Origin: JAAYXS01 sp964550375
GTDB taxonomy: Bacteria > Planctomycetota > Phycisphaerae > UBA1845 > Fen-1342
NCBI GenBank assembly: GCA_964550375.1
Contig: CAZJYX010000006.1
Location: 1 to 64,000, forward strand
DNA length: 64,000 nt
Direction of reading: 5' to 3'
Part shown: positions 17,202 through 26,612 of the stretch, one piece after another
How the letters are laid out: each line of letters opens with the position of its first letter
Numbering within the stretch: the stretch's first letter is position 1
The notes under the pieces: generated by a model
Seen by the model: only the letters and a program-made list of their open reading frames with translations
Told to the model about the DNA's origin: nothing
Database searches by the model: none
Program-made: the position numbers and the translations under genes

Positions 17202-18854
17202 TTACGGGGGGGCCGCCGACCGCGCATTGGTCACCGCCGGCGGCTCGCTGTGCTGAACACAGCGCAGCCGCGGGTCGCTCAGATCCAGCCGGTACATAAT
17301 CTGGTTGTAGTCATAGCGCGGCGTGGGGACCTTGGTGCCTGAGAACTCCTTCGTGTACGTCCCCTCAATGTAAATCAGCCGGCCGCCCGCCTGGTCGAAG
17401 AACGCGTGGTGCACCACGTTGTAGAACGAGTAGTCATCATGCGTGATGATCTTGCGAGCCCGGCCCCAGGGCCCGACCAGCGCCGGAGCCTCCGCATACC
17501 AGACCTCGCCGCACAATGACGTCCCGAACGCCTCCTGCACGATCAGTATCCAGCAGCCGCGGTGGGCATTCCACGCCACGGTGCCCGCATGGCCCCACAC
17601 CGGCTTGTCGGTCTCGACGTCGCGCAACTGGATGAGCGCCTCGTCCGGCTGCACAAGCCCCATCTGGATCAACTCGTGCTGCTCCTTCTGGAGGATCACG
17701 CCGGTGTTGCGCTTCCAGCCATAGACGAGCCGGCCGGCGGCGTCGCGTTCCAGCCGCGGGTTCTCCGCGTCGTAGCGCGCCCCGGGCTCCAGGCAGGTGA
17801 ACGCTTCGTACTGCGTCACATCCAGCAAGCTGGCGTAGTCCGCCCGGCAGCGGATCAACGGAAACGGCACCGCGAAGTACCAGTACTCCCCCTCGGCTTC
17901 CCGCACACGCACCGGCTGGCCGCGCATGCTCAGCGGGGCGTTCGGCGGAAACCGGCAGATCGGCTCGAAGATTTCCTGCTGGTCGTTGTACTGGGCAATT
18001 CCCTGCTCGTACATCTCTCCCAGCGACTTCATCCGGGCGAAGCGGCACAACAGCCGCTCGCGGCCGGTCTGGTCAGCGCAGGTCACCAGCCCGTCACACC
18101 AGCCCGGGCCCGGCTGCCCTGCAATCGGGCACATGGGCCGTGAGAAGCCGTCCGGGCCGACGAAGTACGTCAGGTCGATGCCGACGTCGGGGGGCAGGCC
18201 GCTGCCGCCCCGGTCGGGGGGCAATTCCGAGACCGCACCCGACATCGCGAAATTGCCCAGCGGATAGAACGGCCGATTCGTGTCGCCCCAGAACCAGTAG
18301 ATCCGGCCGCGATACAGGGCCGTCTGCACGCTGTCCTGGCCCACAACCTGCCCGTTGAGCAGCGGCTGCCGGATCGGCACGCGCTCCCCGAGCAGCACAC
18401 TGTCGCGGTAGATGCCCGCACCGGTAATGCGATATAGCCGCTCGGCGATGTTCACGCGATCGACCTTCAGCGTGGCTGACCCGCCCGGCGTAAGCACAAG
18501 CCGCGTGCCGGTGAAGCCAAAGCCATCCGTGGGGAACGTGTAGCCGTGGCTCCTGACGCTGAAGAACACCTCCTGGTTCGCCAGGCCGGGCTCGTGAAAC
18601 GCGATGACGCCGGCGCTGTCCGTGACGCTCACGATGCCGTGGACCGTCGTGAGCTCCACCAGCGGCACGCCGCGCCCGGTCTGCGAATCGACGACCGTGA
18701 TGCGAAATGGCGCTGCCCTGTCGTTTGCGGTGGAGCCGGCGGCGCGCTGCGTGGTCGGCTCCGCCGCTACGTCCTGCCAGACGTTCGGGGTCGCGGGCGC
18801 GGTGAGGGGTAGCAGGGCGAGCCCGAGCACGATCAGCCCACAATGCACGCGCAT
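17202..18854 (-). CDS. Secreted beta-propeller-like protein, unknown function
   Basis: 550 residues from ATG 18854. Signal peptide of about 21 residues (LALLPLTAPA). A carboxypeptidase-regulatory-like Ig domain (about 50-140: FRITVVDSQTGRGVPLVELTT) is followed by a large domain with YRGRIYWFWGDTNRP, seen in DUF4185/GH43-like five-bladed propellers, and further repeats (EGEYWYFAVPFP; GCWILIVQEAFG; GGRLIYIEGTY). This suggests a carbohydrate-related function, but no catalytic acid is assignable by eye. Monocistronic; the tRNA gene lies just upstream on the same strand. Confidence 0.6.
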   Translation of the reverse strand: MRVHCGLIVLGLALLPLTAPATPNVWQDVAAEPTTQRAAGSTANDRAAPFRITVVDSQTGRGVPLVELTTVHGIVSVTDSAGVIAFHEPGLANQEVFFSVRSHGYTFPTDGFGFTGTRLVLTPGGSATLKVDRVNIAERLYRITGAGIYRDSVLLGERVPIRQPLLNGQVVGQDSVQTALYRGRIYWFWGDTNRPFYPLGNFAMSGAVSELPPDRGGSGLPPDVGIDLTYFVGPDGFSRPMCPIAGQPGPGWCDGLVTCADQTGRERLLCRFARMKSLGEMYEQGIAQYNDQQEIFEPICRFPPNAPLSMRGQPVRVREAEGEYWYFAVPFPLIRCRADYASLLDVTQYEAFTCLEPGARYDAENPRLERDAAGRLVYGWKRNTGVILQKEQHELIQMGLVQPDEALIQLRDVETDKPVWGHAGTVAWNAHRGCWILIVQEAFGTSLCGEVWYAEAPALVGPWGRARKIITHDDYSFYNVVHHAFFDQAGGRLIYIEGTYTKEFSGTKVPTPRYDYNQIMYRLDLSDPRLRCVQHSEPPAVTNARSAAPP

Positions 18855-18952
18855 GCGGCACTCCCGTTGTGCAGGCAGCCCAGTGGCCGTAACGACTTGT
18901 CCGGCATGGGGCCGCGATCATGCCGTGCGTAAGTGCTGTCAAATAAAGGAAA

Positions 18953-19026
18953 TGGGCGTTACTGGACTCGAACCAGTGACCTCATCCGTGTGAAGGATGC
19001 GCTCTAGCCAACTGAGCTAAACGCCC
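18953..19026 (-). tRNA. tRNA-Val (anticodon CAC)
   Basis: Cloverleaf read on the minus strand: acceptor GGGCGTT pairs with AACGCCC, D-arm with AGCTCAGTTGGCTAGAGC, anticodon stem CATCC/GGATG with loop TTCACAC (anticodon CAC), T-arm CTGG/CCAG with loop TTCGAGT. Discriminator A at 18953. The 3' CCA is not encoded. A TTGACG/CACAAT promoter lies upstream. Confidence 0.95.
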
Positions 19027-19385
19027 GCTCGTGCGGCTGGCCGGGACACAGCCACACGCGCCTATTGTGCTCGACGGCGTCCGCGTTCGTCAAGGGGGAA
19101 TGTTAGCGGCGAGGCGGTGGCTGTTGATTGTTCGGCGTGCCGCCGCCGAATGCCTGGTGGCTGAAAGGTTCCCTAAGACCGGGCGGTCGGGTCCGCGGGG
19201 GGGCCGGGCGCGGAAGCTGCGCGTCAGCGGGCCAGCGGCCATACCGATAAGTGGGGATAGCGCACCATGACGCACCGTCGGCAAACTTCCCGCCGGCGGC
19301 GCTAGACCTACCCGGCGGCTTCGTACAAGATGCCCGATCACGTGGCTTGTGCGGGCCGACAGCAGACGCGTGAGGAGTTGCATTA
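19027..19385. other. Intergenic region between tRNA-Val and the GH13 gene
   Basis: No supported gene. It holds the tRNA promoter at 19064-19093 (minus) and, at 19372-19377, the GAGGAG ribosome binding site of the downstream gene. The small open frames inside have no gene-like composition. Confidence 0.5.
19064..19093 (-). promoter_or_regulatory. Promoter of tRNA-Val
   Basis: TTGACG (19093-19088), an 18-base spacer, then CACAAT (19069-19064) on the minus strand, ending 37 bases before the tRNA 5' end. One of the few clear -35 boxes here. Confidence 0.55.
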
Positions 19386-21161
19386 GTGCATGCGGACCGG
19401 GTCGAGACACGACGCCGGGGGGTAGCCAAGGTGGCGACACAGTCGGCCGGCGGGAAGCCGACGGCGGCTCCGGCTCCGGCGCGCGACGCGAAGCTGTTTC
19501 AGCCGCCGGAGTGGGCCCAGCACGCCATCTGGTACCAGGTGATGTTGGATCGGTTCCGAAACGGGAACCCGGACAACGACCCGGAGGGGGTGCGGCCGTG
19601 GACGAGCGAGTGGTTCACGCCGTCGGCCGGGGAGGGTCGGTCGGGGCGGGATTTCTACGAGTCGGCGTTTCACCGGCACTACGGGGGCGATCTGGATGGG
19701 CTCGAGGAGAAGCTGCCGTACCTGCTGGACCTGGGCGTGAACGCCATCTATCTGAACCCGGTCTTCAAGGCGACCAGCTACCATAAGTATAACGCTACCA
19801 ATTACTTGCACATTGATGACCATTTTGGTGTGAAGGGGGATTACGAGCCCGTCGCAGCGCAGGAGGACCTGCGCGATCCGAGTACGTGGCAGTGGACGGA
19901 GAGCGACCGGCGCTTCCTGCGCTTCCTCAAGGCCGCGCACGCGATGGGTTTCAAGGTCATCATCGACGGGGTGTTCAATCATGTCGGGACGGCGCACCCG
20001 GCGTTTCAGGATGTGCTGAAGAAGCGTGCCGTCTCGAGCTGTGCGCGCTGGTTTGACGTATCGATCTGGGCACCGCTGAAGTACGAGGGCTGGTGGGGGC
20101 ACAAGGAATTGCCGGTCTTCAAGAAGGGGCCGGCGGGCTTTGCGGCCGACGAGGTCAAGGAGCATATCTTAGCGATCACGCGGCGCTGGATGGCGCCCGA
20201 TGGCGACCCGAGCGCGGGGATCGACGGCTGGCGGCTGGATGTGCCGAACGAGGTGCCGCTACCGTTCTGGCCGGAGTGGTGCGGGCTGGTGAAGTCGATC
20301 AATCCGGAGGCGTACATCGCGGGCGAGATCTGGGAGCGGGCGGACCAGTGGCTGGACGGCCGCAGCTTCGACGCCGTCATGAACTACGAATTCTCCCGGG
20401 CGGTGGTGGCCTGGGTGTTCGATCGCAAGTGGAAGATCAAGGTCAGCGAGTTCGATCGGCGGCTGGAGCAGTTGCGACAGGCGTACCCGGAGCCGGCCAC
20501 GCGCGTGTTGCAGAACCTGATGAACAGCCACGACACGGATCGGCTCGTCTCAATGGCGCACAATCCGGACCGGCAGTACAACAAGCTGAATCGGCTGCAG
20601 GACGACGGAGTGCATTACGACAACTCGAAGCCGCCGGCGGCGGCGTATGCCCGGGCGCGGCTCGCAGCACTGATCCAGATGACGTACATCGGCGCGCCGA
20701 TGATCTACTATGGGGATGAGGTGGGGATGTGGGGGGCTTCGGACCCGACCTGTCGTAAGCCGATGCTCTGGCAGGATCTGGAGCCGTACGACAAGCCGGA
20801 AGAGAACTGCGTGCTGGCGGAGCAGCTTGACTACTACCGCGAGTTGATCGCGCTGCGCAACGCGCACCCGGCGCTGCGCGTGGGGTCGTTCCAGACGTTG
20901 CTGTGCGACGATGGGGCGGATGTGTGGGTGTTCTGTCGCAGCGGCGCGGCGGAGCACCTGGTTGTGGCGGTGAATGCATCGGGGCGGGCCGGCAAGGTGC
21001 GCGTGTCGTTGCCGGACGACGTACCGGCCCGGTGGCGGCTGGTGTTCGCAAGTGGTGCGGACGGTCCGGACAAGGTTACCGCGCGCGAGGGGAAGCTGTC
21101 GCTGGAGGTGCCGGCGACGTGCGGGATCGTGCTGCACGCCGGCCCGGCGGGGGGGCGCTGA
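19386..21161 (+). CDS. GH13 alpha-amylase-family glycoside hydrolase
   Basis: 591 residues from GTG 19386, supported by GAGGAG 8 bases upstream. No signal peptide, so cytoplasmic. A (beta/alpha)8 barrel with all GH13 regions: IIDGVFNHVG (region I), GIDGWRLDVPNEV (nucleophile Asp), AGEIWERADQ (acid/base Glu) and LMNSHDTDR (transition-state Asp). A C-terminal beta domain ends the protein. The start PPEWAQHAIWYQVMLDRF resembles neopullulanase/cyclomaltodextrinase-type enzymes, but the N-terminal starch-binding domain of those is missing. Likely degrades maltooligosaccharides or glycogen products. Confidence 0.88.
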   Translation: MHADRVETRRRGVAKVATQSAGGKPTAAPAPARDAKLFQPPEWAQHAIWYQVMLDRFRNGNPDNDPEGVRPWTSEWFTPSAGEGRSGRDFYESAFHRHYGGDLDGLEEKLPYLLDLGVNAIYLNPVFKATSYHKYNATNYLHIDDHFGVKGDYEPVAAQEDLRDPSTWQWTESDRRFLRFLKAAHAMGFKVIIDGVFNHVGTAHPAFQDVLKKRAVSSCARWFDVSIWAPLKYEGWWGHKELPVFKKGPAGFAADEVKEHILAITRRWMAPDGDPSAGIDGWRLDVPNEVPLPFWPEWCGLVKSINPEAYIAGEIWERADQWLDGRSFDAVMNYEFSRAVVAWVFDRKWKIKVSEFDRRLEQLRQAYPEPATRVLQNLMNSHDTDRLVSMAHNPDRQYNKLNRLQDDGVHYDNSKPPAAAYARARLAALIQMTYIGAPMIYYGDEVGMWGASDPTCRKPMLWQDLEPYDKPEENCVLAEQLDYYRELIALRNAHPALRVGSFQTLLCDDGADVWVFCRSGAAEHLVVAVNASGRAGKVRVSLPDDVPARWRLVFASGADGPDKVTAREGKLSLEVPATCGIVLHAGPAGGR

Positions 21162-21209
21162 GCGTCGCTGGCCCGCGCGGCGAGTCGGCCGGGAATCCGG
21201 GCCGCGGGG

Positions 21210-21941
21210 TTACCGGGGCGGGATGATCGTGGGCGGCCGGCCGTGCTGGCTTTCGTAGCTCGCGGAGAAGTTCTCGATTTGTTGCGTTAAGCGTGGCTCC
21301 GTCACGAATTCAACACGACCGTCAACATACAGGATGTTGGCGCCCTCGCCGGCGTGATGCGCAGGGTCGCCATAGGCCAGGATCCAATCGGGCTCCCGTT
21401 CGAAGTCAGGCAGCGCGGCGTAGTACACATAGGAGTAGTCGCGGGCCGGCGGAACGTGGCCGCTGGATGGGTTGGTCAACTGGTCTGCTGTGCACATGCC
21501 CTCGTTGACCAGCGTGTCCAGGTTGGGCGGAAACGCGCCGGCGTTCTGCCTGGCATAGTCGTGGACTGCCTGGCCAATGGAGCGCAAGAACATCTGGCTC
21601 ACGCTACGCTTATGGAGTTCCAGCCCCCGAGCTAGGACCATAAGCACCACTGCGGCTAACAAAACGCTGATCGCACCCAGGGCAACGCCGATGGCGCCGC
21701 GGGCCATGCCGCCGTGCCGCTGTGGCTGGCGACCGGCACGGATTATAGCCACGATGCCCAGGATGACCGCCAGCACACCGAGTAGCGGTCCTACGTAAAT
21801 GAGTATACTTGGGATGGCGATGATGCCCAGGACCAGCGCGGCGGTGGCCAGGCCGGTCCGGACGGGCGCGGGTGGCGGCGGCGGAACCGGGGCGGTTTGG
21901 GGCTCAATTGGCGGTGCTGCATGTGAAGGTGCTTCGGACAT
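21210..21941 (-). CDS. DUF4190 membrane protein with pseudopilin-like C-terminal domain
   Basis: 243 residues from ATG 21941. A Pro-rich N-terminus is followed by DUF4190: two hydrophobic hairpins (ALVLGIIAIPSILIYVGPLLGVLAVILG; GAIGVALGAISVLLAAVVLMV). The C-terminal domain (about 95-243) starts with a helix and FPPNLDTLVNEG and ends with HAGEGANILYVDGRVEFV, like the head of DUF1559/type II pilin proteins, then HGRPPTI. The next gene upstream has the same layout and the same HGRPPTI ending: a tandem duplication. Function unknown. Confidence 0.65.
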   Translation of the reverse strand: MSEAPSHAAPPIEPQTAPVPPPPPAPVRTGLATAALVLGIIAIPSILIYVGPLLGVLAVILGIVAIIRAGRQPQRHGGMARGAIGVALGAISVLLAAVVLMVLARGLELHKRSVSQMFLRSIGQAVHDYARQNAGAFPPNLDTLVNEGMCTADQLTNPSSGHVPPARDYSYVYYAALPDFEREPDWILAYGDPAHHAGEGANILYVDGRVEFVTEPRLTQQIENFSASYESQHGRPPTIIPPR

Positions 21942-22005
21942 CACGATTGCTCCGCAGCGGGCACTATCAGAGGCGCGTGATCCCACCTGGTGGGCCGGAT
22001 GATGG

Positions 22006-22740
22006 TCACGGTTGATCCGCCGGCGGCTCGGCCGGTTTGAGGATCGTGGGCGGCCGGCCGTGACGGGCCTTGTACTCGTTTTCGAACGTCTGCATGGCGC
22101 GCCGGAATTCCTGCTCGTCGAGGGCGTCGGTTGACCCGTCGGCGAGGAGCACAACGCACATGGGGTAGCTCGCTATCACTACCCGCTGATAGGCCAGGAT
22201 CCAGTGGGGCGGAACCGATGGATCCAGGCCGACGGTGTATGCCACCTCAGCGCTGGCGTCAGCGTCGATCAGCTCACCGAACACGGGCCCGCCGACCATA
22301 CCGGCGGCAGACAGCGTATCCAGATCGGGCGGATACTCGTCGTGCGTCGCGTGGTACGCACGCAGCCCCTGGCCCAGCGCCTCGAGGCGCATATCCGCCT
22401 GGACGGCACCGCCGACAGCCTTGAAGAGCATGAGCCCCGCCGGAATCAAGATGAAGATCATGATGACGCCGAGTGCGCCGGTGACAATGCCGGTGATGGC
22501 CATGCCCTTGCCGCCGAAGCGCTCCGGCTGGCCGCTGGCGCGCACGGCCGCCACGATGCCGAGGATGACGGCGACGGCACCCAGTATGCCTCCCACACAG
22601 ACGAACGCCGTCGGAATTGAGATGATGCCCAGGATCAGGGCCGCAATCGCAAGCCCGCTGCTGCGTTCCTGGGGCATGTAGCCGTACTGACCGCTGGTGA
22701 ATGGCGGACCGCCCGCGGGCATGCTCGGCGGTAGCGACAT
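22006..22740 (-). CDS. DUF4190 membrane protein, paralogue of the downstream gene
   Basis: 244 residues from ATG 22740, with GAGGAGG 6 bases upstream. A Pro/Gly-rich start precedes DUF4190 hairpins (AIAALILGIISIPTAFVCVGGILGAVAVILG; ITGIVTGALGVIMIFILIPAG). The C-terminal part repeats the downstream paralogue: YPPDLDTLSAAGM, then VVLLADGSTDALDE and KARHGRPPTILKP. The two genes are 64 bases apart and likely co-transcribed. No known function. Confidence 0.65.
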   Translation of the reverse strand: MSLPPSMPAGGPPFTSGQYGYMPQERSSGLAIAALILGIISIPTAFVCVGGILGAVAVILGIVAAVRASGQPERFGGKGMAITGIVTGALGVIMIFILIPAGLMLFKAVGGAVQADMRLEALGQGLRAYHATHDEYPPDLDTLSAAGMVGGPVFGELIDADASAEVAYTVGLDPSVPPHWILAYQRVVIASYPMCVVLLADGSTDALDEQEFRRAMQTFENEYKARHGRPPTILKPAEPPADQP

Positions 22741-22942
22741 GGCGCGCCTCCTCGAAATTGTCGCCCGACGGCGGCGGTCACCCCGGACGGCGTAAGCAGT
22801 GTGTTCCCATAGCGTGGCAAGGCGGGCCCAGTGTAACCGGCGCTGGTGACAATGGAAACCGGTAGCCTGGGGGTGAATTGTGAACGTTGGATGGTCCTCG
22901 GCCGGGCGGTTCACGGTGAGGAGGGGGCGGGCGGAGGCAGTG

Positions 22943-24334
22943 CTAGTGCGGCGCGGTCATGTTGCCGGGATCAAGTAGCGCGTCGAGGGTGGCCACATCG
23001 AGCACTCGTTCCTCGAGGGCGACCTGGCGCACGGTTCGGCCGGTCTCGTAGGCCCGCTTGGCGAGGGCGGCGGCGCGGTCGTAGCCGATGCGCGGCGCCA
23101 AGCTGGTGCACACGGCCAGCGACTGCTCGAGCAGCGCCGCGCAGCGCTGCTCGTCGGCCTGGAGGCCCACGATGCACTTGTCGGTGAAGACGCGGCAGGC
23201 GTTGGCGGTCAGCCGCAGCGCTTCCAGCAGGTGGTGTGCCATCACTGGCATGCCCGCGTGCAGGTCGAGGTTGCCGAGCAGGCCGGCCGCGTGGGTGACG
23301 GCGGCCTCAGCTCCGACCACGTGCGCGCAGACCTGCAACACGGCCTCGCAGATTACGGGGTTGACCTTGCCCGGCATGATCGAGCTGCCCGGCTGGACGG
23401 CGGGCAGACGCAGCTCGCCCAGGCCGCAGCGCGGCCCGCTGCCCAGCCAGCGAATGTCGTTGGCGATCTTGGTCAGGCTGATGGCGAGCACCTTGAGCGC
23501 CCCGGCGGTCGCCACCACGGCGTCCTGGGCGTGCTGGGCCGCGAAGTGATTGGACGCCTCGCAAAAAGCCTGGCCGGTCTCGGCGTTGAGGACGTCACAC
23601 ACGCGCCGGGCAAACTCCGGATGCGTGTTGAGGCCGGTACCGACCGCCGTCCCGCCCAGCGGCAACTCGAGCAGCTCGGCGGCATTGCGCGCCAGGCGGC
23701 CCTGGCACTGGGCGATCTGAGCGGCATAGCCGCTGAATTCCTGTCCCAGCCGGATCGGCGTGGCGTCCTGCAGATGCGTGCGGGCGATCTTGAGGATGGC
23801 GTCGAACTCCTGCGCCTTGGCTAGCAGGGCCGCGTGCAGCGCGTCCAGGGCCGGCAGCAACTCGCCGTGAATGGCCTCGACAGCGGCGATGTGAAGGGCG
23901 GCGGGAATCGCGTCGTTGGATGATTGCCCCATGTTGACGTGATCGTTCGGATGGATGGGCTGCGTGCCGCGCCGGCCCGCCGCCAACTCCGTGGCGCGGT
24001 TGGCGATGATCTCGTTGGCGTTCATGTTGGTGCTCGTGCCGGAGCCGGTCTGGAAGACGTCGACGACGAAGTCGGCGTCGTGCCGGCCGTCAAGCACCTC
24101 GCGCGCGGCCTGGCGGATGGGCTCGGCCAGCTCCGGCGCCAGGCGACCCAGGGCATCGTTCGCCGTAGCCCCGGCATACTTGACGAGCCCCAGGGCGCGG
24201 ATGAAGGGCCGGCCGAAACGATAGCCGCTGATCGGGAAGTTCAGCACGGCCCGCTGCGTGCATGCGCCGTAGCGGGCCTCGGCCGGCAACTCCACGGCCC
24301 CCATCGAGTCATGTTCAATACGTGTGGCTGACAT
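22943..24334 (-). CDS. fumC: Class II fumarate hydratase
   Basis: 463 residues from ATG 24334, matching the usual 460-470. Signature GSSIMPGKVNP near residue 318, upstream active-site blocks TGSGTSTNMNANEI (about 98) and HPNDHVNMGQSSND (about 130), and ARTHLQDATPIRLGQEFSGY with the catalytic His. It reversibly hydrates fumarate to malate in the TCA cycle or, run backwards, in fumarate respiration; sdhC 3 kb away fits this. A TATCAT box lies 39 bases upstream. Aspartase or argininosuccinate lyase is less likely given the close match to FumC motifs. Confidence 0.92.
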   Translation of the reverse strand: MSATRIEHDSMGAVELPAEARYGACTQRAVLNFPISGYRFGRPFIRALGLVKYAGATANDALGRLAPELAEPIRQAAREVLDGRHDADFVVDVFQTGSGTSTNMNANEIIANRATELAAGRRGTQPIHPNDHVNMGQSSNDAIPAALHIAAVEAIHGELLPALDALHAALLAKAQEFDAILKIARTHLQDATPIRLGQEFSGYAAQIAQCQGRLARNAAELLELPLGGTAVGTGLNTHPEFARRVCDVLNAETGQAFCEASNHFAAQHAQDAVVATAGALKVLAISLTKIANDIRWLGSGPRCGLGELRLPAVQPGSSIMPGKVNPVICEAVLQVCAHVVGAEAAVTHAAGLLGNLDLHAGMPVMAHHLLEALRLTANACRVFTDKCIVGLQADEQRCAALLEQSLAVCTSLAPRIGYDRAAALAKRAYETGRTVRQVALEERVLDVATLDALLDPGNMTAPH

Positions 24335-24373
24335 GGGCGCTCCCTTCGCAGGATCGGCATGCGTTTCCCCAGG

Positions 24374-24379
24374 ATGATA
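24374..24379 (-). promoter_or_regulatory. -10-like TATCAT box upstream of fumC
   Basis: TATCAT on the minus strand (24379-24374), 39 bases before ATG 24334, the same spacing as the TACAAT boxes of other genes. Confidence 0.35.
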
Positions 24380-24583
24380 GCGGGGAGCCGGGCCGCTGGC
24401 ACGGCGCGCGGCGGCGGCCCGATGTGGCGTAGCACTCCGGCGCGGCGCGGTGGCGCGCCACATCGGCTGCTGCCGCCGGCGTTCGCGGACGCCCAGACTC
24501 CGGACCGCACGGCGGCGGCCGGGGCCTGCTCCCTTGGCTGGCTCAACTGGTATCCCGGCGGATCCGTTGGCGCAGTAGCATCC

Positions 24584-25933
24584 TCACTCCGCGGGGGCTG
24601 CGACGAACTCACTGGTCCAGTGGTCGCTTCCGGCGGAGCTGGTGTTCTCATCACGCACCTGCCGCCGGCCGGTGCGCATGCGGAAGCCCTGCAGGATGCT
24701 GAGCACTTGTTGGGCGATGCCCATCCACGTGAAGCTGGCGCGGGCCTTCTGCGAGCCGAACTTCGCCAGTTGCCCAGCCACCCGCTGGTGTTGCAGCGGT
24801 ATGCAGATGGCATGGCCGAAGGCCTCCGGGTCGAACGGGTTGGCGTACAACGCCTCCAACCCCCACGTTACCTGCTCCCACAGGCCGCCTTCGGTTGTCA
24901 CGACCGCCGGCGTGCCGCAGGCCATGGCCTCGACCGCGGTCATGCCGAAGGGCTCATAGCGGCTGCTCAGCGCAAACACGTCCGCCAGCCGGTAGTAGTC
25001 CGGCAACTCGTCGTCGGCAATGTAATCGGTGACGCTGACACGTTCCGCGATGCCCAGCTCGCCGGCCAGCGCGCGCAGTTCCTCGATCTGCTCCTGCTCG
25101 CGTGTACTCGGCTCCTTCGAGCCGGCCGCCAGCAGCAGGCGGGCGTCGGGCACGCGCTGGAACACGACGGGCATGGCCCGCAACAGCAGGTCATATCCTT
25201 TGTTGTGCGCCATCCGGCCCAGCGCCAGCACGACCCGGCCCTCATGCCCGTACTGCCGCTTGAGAGCCAGGCGCGACGCGTACGACACCGGGAAGAAACG
25301 CGAATCGTCGTAGCCGGGCGGAACGACGTAGATGTTCTCGTTCGAGATACCGTACTCGTCCTTGCAGAGGATATCGCGCTGCACCGGCGTCGTCGCAATG
25401 ATCCCGTCGCACTCGTCGTAGATCACCTTCTCGTTGCGGATGCGCTGCCGGAAGTTGTACTTGCGCTCATTCTCCTCTGGGTCGCCGTCCATGTTGTCGC
25501 GCTTCCAGGCGCCGATCGAGTGCGGCGTATGCACGTGGGGGATGCGCAGCCGATTGGCCAGCCCCTGCCCGGCCAGCCCGGCGTCCCAGTAGTGGCTGTT
25601 GATGAACGAATAGCGCAGGCGCTTGGCGTGGATGTAGCGCACGGCGTTCTGGATCCATTCCGGAATATGATGATACAGAGTCTCTTTGGGTATGAACTCG
25701 TCGCCGCCGCACGGGAACCGCAGAACGCGCACACGCTCATTCACCCGCTCTATGGCCGACTGACCCTCAAACTGGCGCGTCAGTACGTCTACCTGGTAGC
25801 CCATGCGCGCCAGGCACTTGCTCAGCTCGAGCACGTATACCACTTGGCCGCCCGTATCCGGCTTGCCGAACTGCGCCTCCGCCGCCACGTAGCCGTGGGT
25901 CGAGATCATCATTATGCGTTGCTTGGTAGACAC
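24584..25933 (-). CDS. GT4 glycosyltransferase, sucrose (phosphate) synthase-like group
   Basis: 449 residues from GTG 25933, with AAGGAG 8 bases upstream. N-terminal MISTHGYVAAEAQFGKPDTG then GQVVYVLEL is the acceptor-side glycine loop typical of sucrose synthase/SPS and mannosylfructose-phosphate synthase. C-terminal domain: LALGRMAHNKGYDLLLRA and the nucleotide-sugar E-x7-E motif EPFGMTAVEAMACGTPAV near residue 325. It would make a sucrose-like disaccharide or its phosphate, perhaps as a compatible solute. No matching phosphatase is nearby. 13 bases after the MarR gene stop, so one operon. Confidence 0.75.
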   Translation of the reverse strand: MSTKQRIMMISTHGYVAAEAQFGKPDTGGQVVYVLELSKCLARMGYQVDVLTRQFEGQSAIERVNERVRVLRFPCGGDEFIPKETLYHHIPEWIQNAVRYIHAKRLRYSFINSHYWDAGLAGQGLANRLRIPHVHTPHSIGAWKRDNMDGDPEENERKYNFRQRIRNEKVIYDECDGIIATTPVQRDILCKDEYGISNENIYVVPPGYDDSRFFPVSYASRLALKRQYGHEGRVVLALGRMAHNKGYDLLLRAMPVVFQRVPDARLLLAAGSKEPSTREQEQIEELRALAGELGIAERVSVTDYIADDELPDYYRLADVFALSSRYEPFGMTAVEAMACGTPAVVTTEGGLWEQVTWGLEALYANPFDPEAFGHAICIPLQHQRVAGQLAKFGSQKARASFTWMGIAQQVLSILQGFRMRTGRRQVRDENTSSAGSDHWTSEFVAAPAE

Positions 25934-25946
25934 CGCTGTTCTCCTT

Positions 25947-26483
25947 TCAATCCGCGAATTCCGGCCGCACGGCCCCCGCTCCTTCGGGCCGGCCATGGCC
26001 AGGCGCCGCGTTTGCGAACACGGCCTCTGACGGCACGCTCATCATGCTCGCCACGCGCTGCAGCGTGGCCAGAATCATCATTTGCTCCCAATCCGGCAGC
26101 TTGGCCAACTGCTGCCGGAAACGCGTGTGCAAAACGGACGGAACGTCCTGCAAAGCCTCGATGCCGCTCGGCGTGGGTGTCACTGTGATAGTGCGGCGGT
26201 CATGCGCGCTGCGGCTGCGGGTGAGCAGGCCCTTGCGTTCAAGCCGGTCCAGAATGCCGGTGATGGTCGGCTGGCTCAGGCGTACGGCCCGGGCCAACTC
26301 ACCGGCGGTGGCGTGGCCACAGCGGCAAGCCGCCCGCAAAGTGGCGATCTGCGGCCCCGTCAGGCCATGTTCGAGCACGAACCAGCGGGAATGCAGATCA
26401 ACCGCCCGGACGATGCTTTGGATGGCCCACGCCACGCCGTCCTCAACGCCGGATCGACGAGCTTCCCGGTTGTCTCGATGCAT
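25947..26483 (-). CDS. MarR-family transcriptional regulator
   Basis: 178 residues from ATG 26483. Winged helix: TGPQIATLRAACRCGHATAG, then ELARAVRLSQPTITGILDRL (recognition helix), then the wing RSAHDRRTITVTPTPSG. The C-terminal 30 residues are Ala/Gly/Pro-rich and longer than usual. It lies directly upstream of the glycosyltransferase and probably controls it and itself. An 18-bp-class imperfect inverted repeat stands 17 bases before its start codon. The effector is unknown; salt or an aromatic compound are both possible. Confidence 0.85.
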   Translation of the reverse strand: MHRDNREARRSGVEDGVAWAIQSIVRAVDLHSRWFVLEHGLTGPQIATLRAACRCGHATAGELARAVRLSQPTITGILDRLERKGLLTRSRSAHDRRTITVTPTPSGIEALQDVPSVLHTRFRQQLAKLPDWEQMMILATLQRVASMMSVPSEAVFANAAPGHGRPEGAGAVRPEFAD

Positions 26484-26500
26484 GATTTCGATCCCGCACT

Positions 26501-26522
26501 AACGATTTGCACACAAAATGTT
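26501..26522. promoter_or_regulatory. Candidate MarR operator
   Basis: Inverted repeat AACGATTTG - CACA - CAAAATGTT with 7 of 9 pairs matching. It is 17 bases upstream of the marR start codon, where an autoregulating MarR protein would block transcription. Confidence 0.4.
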
Positions 26523-26612
26523 ATTAATCAGCACGACAAACAGTCTAGATTGGTCTTTGGCCGTGCTGTGAATAGTATTATGCGCCAACCATCGTCAATT
26601 TCAACTGCAATC

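Noticed and set aside
24359..26188. Long plus-strand frame across the glycosyltransferase and MarR genes
   Set aside because: It spans two clear minus-strand genes and has no recognisable domain.
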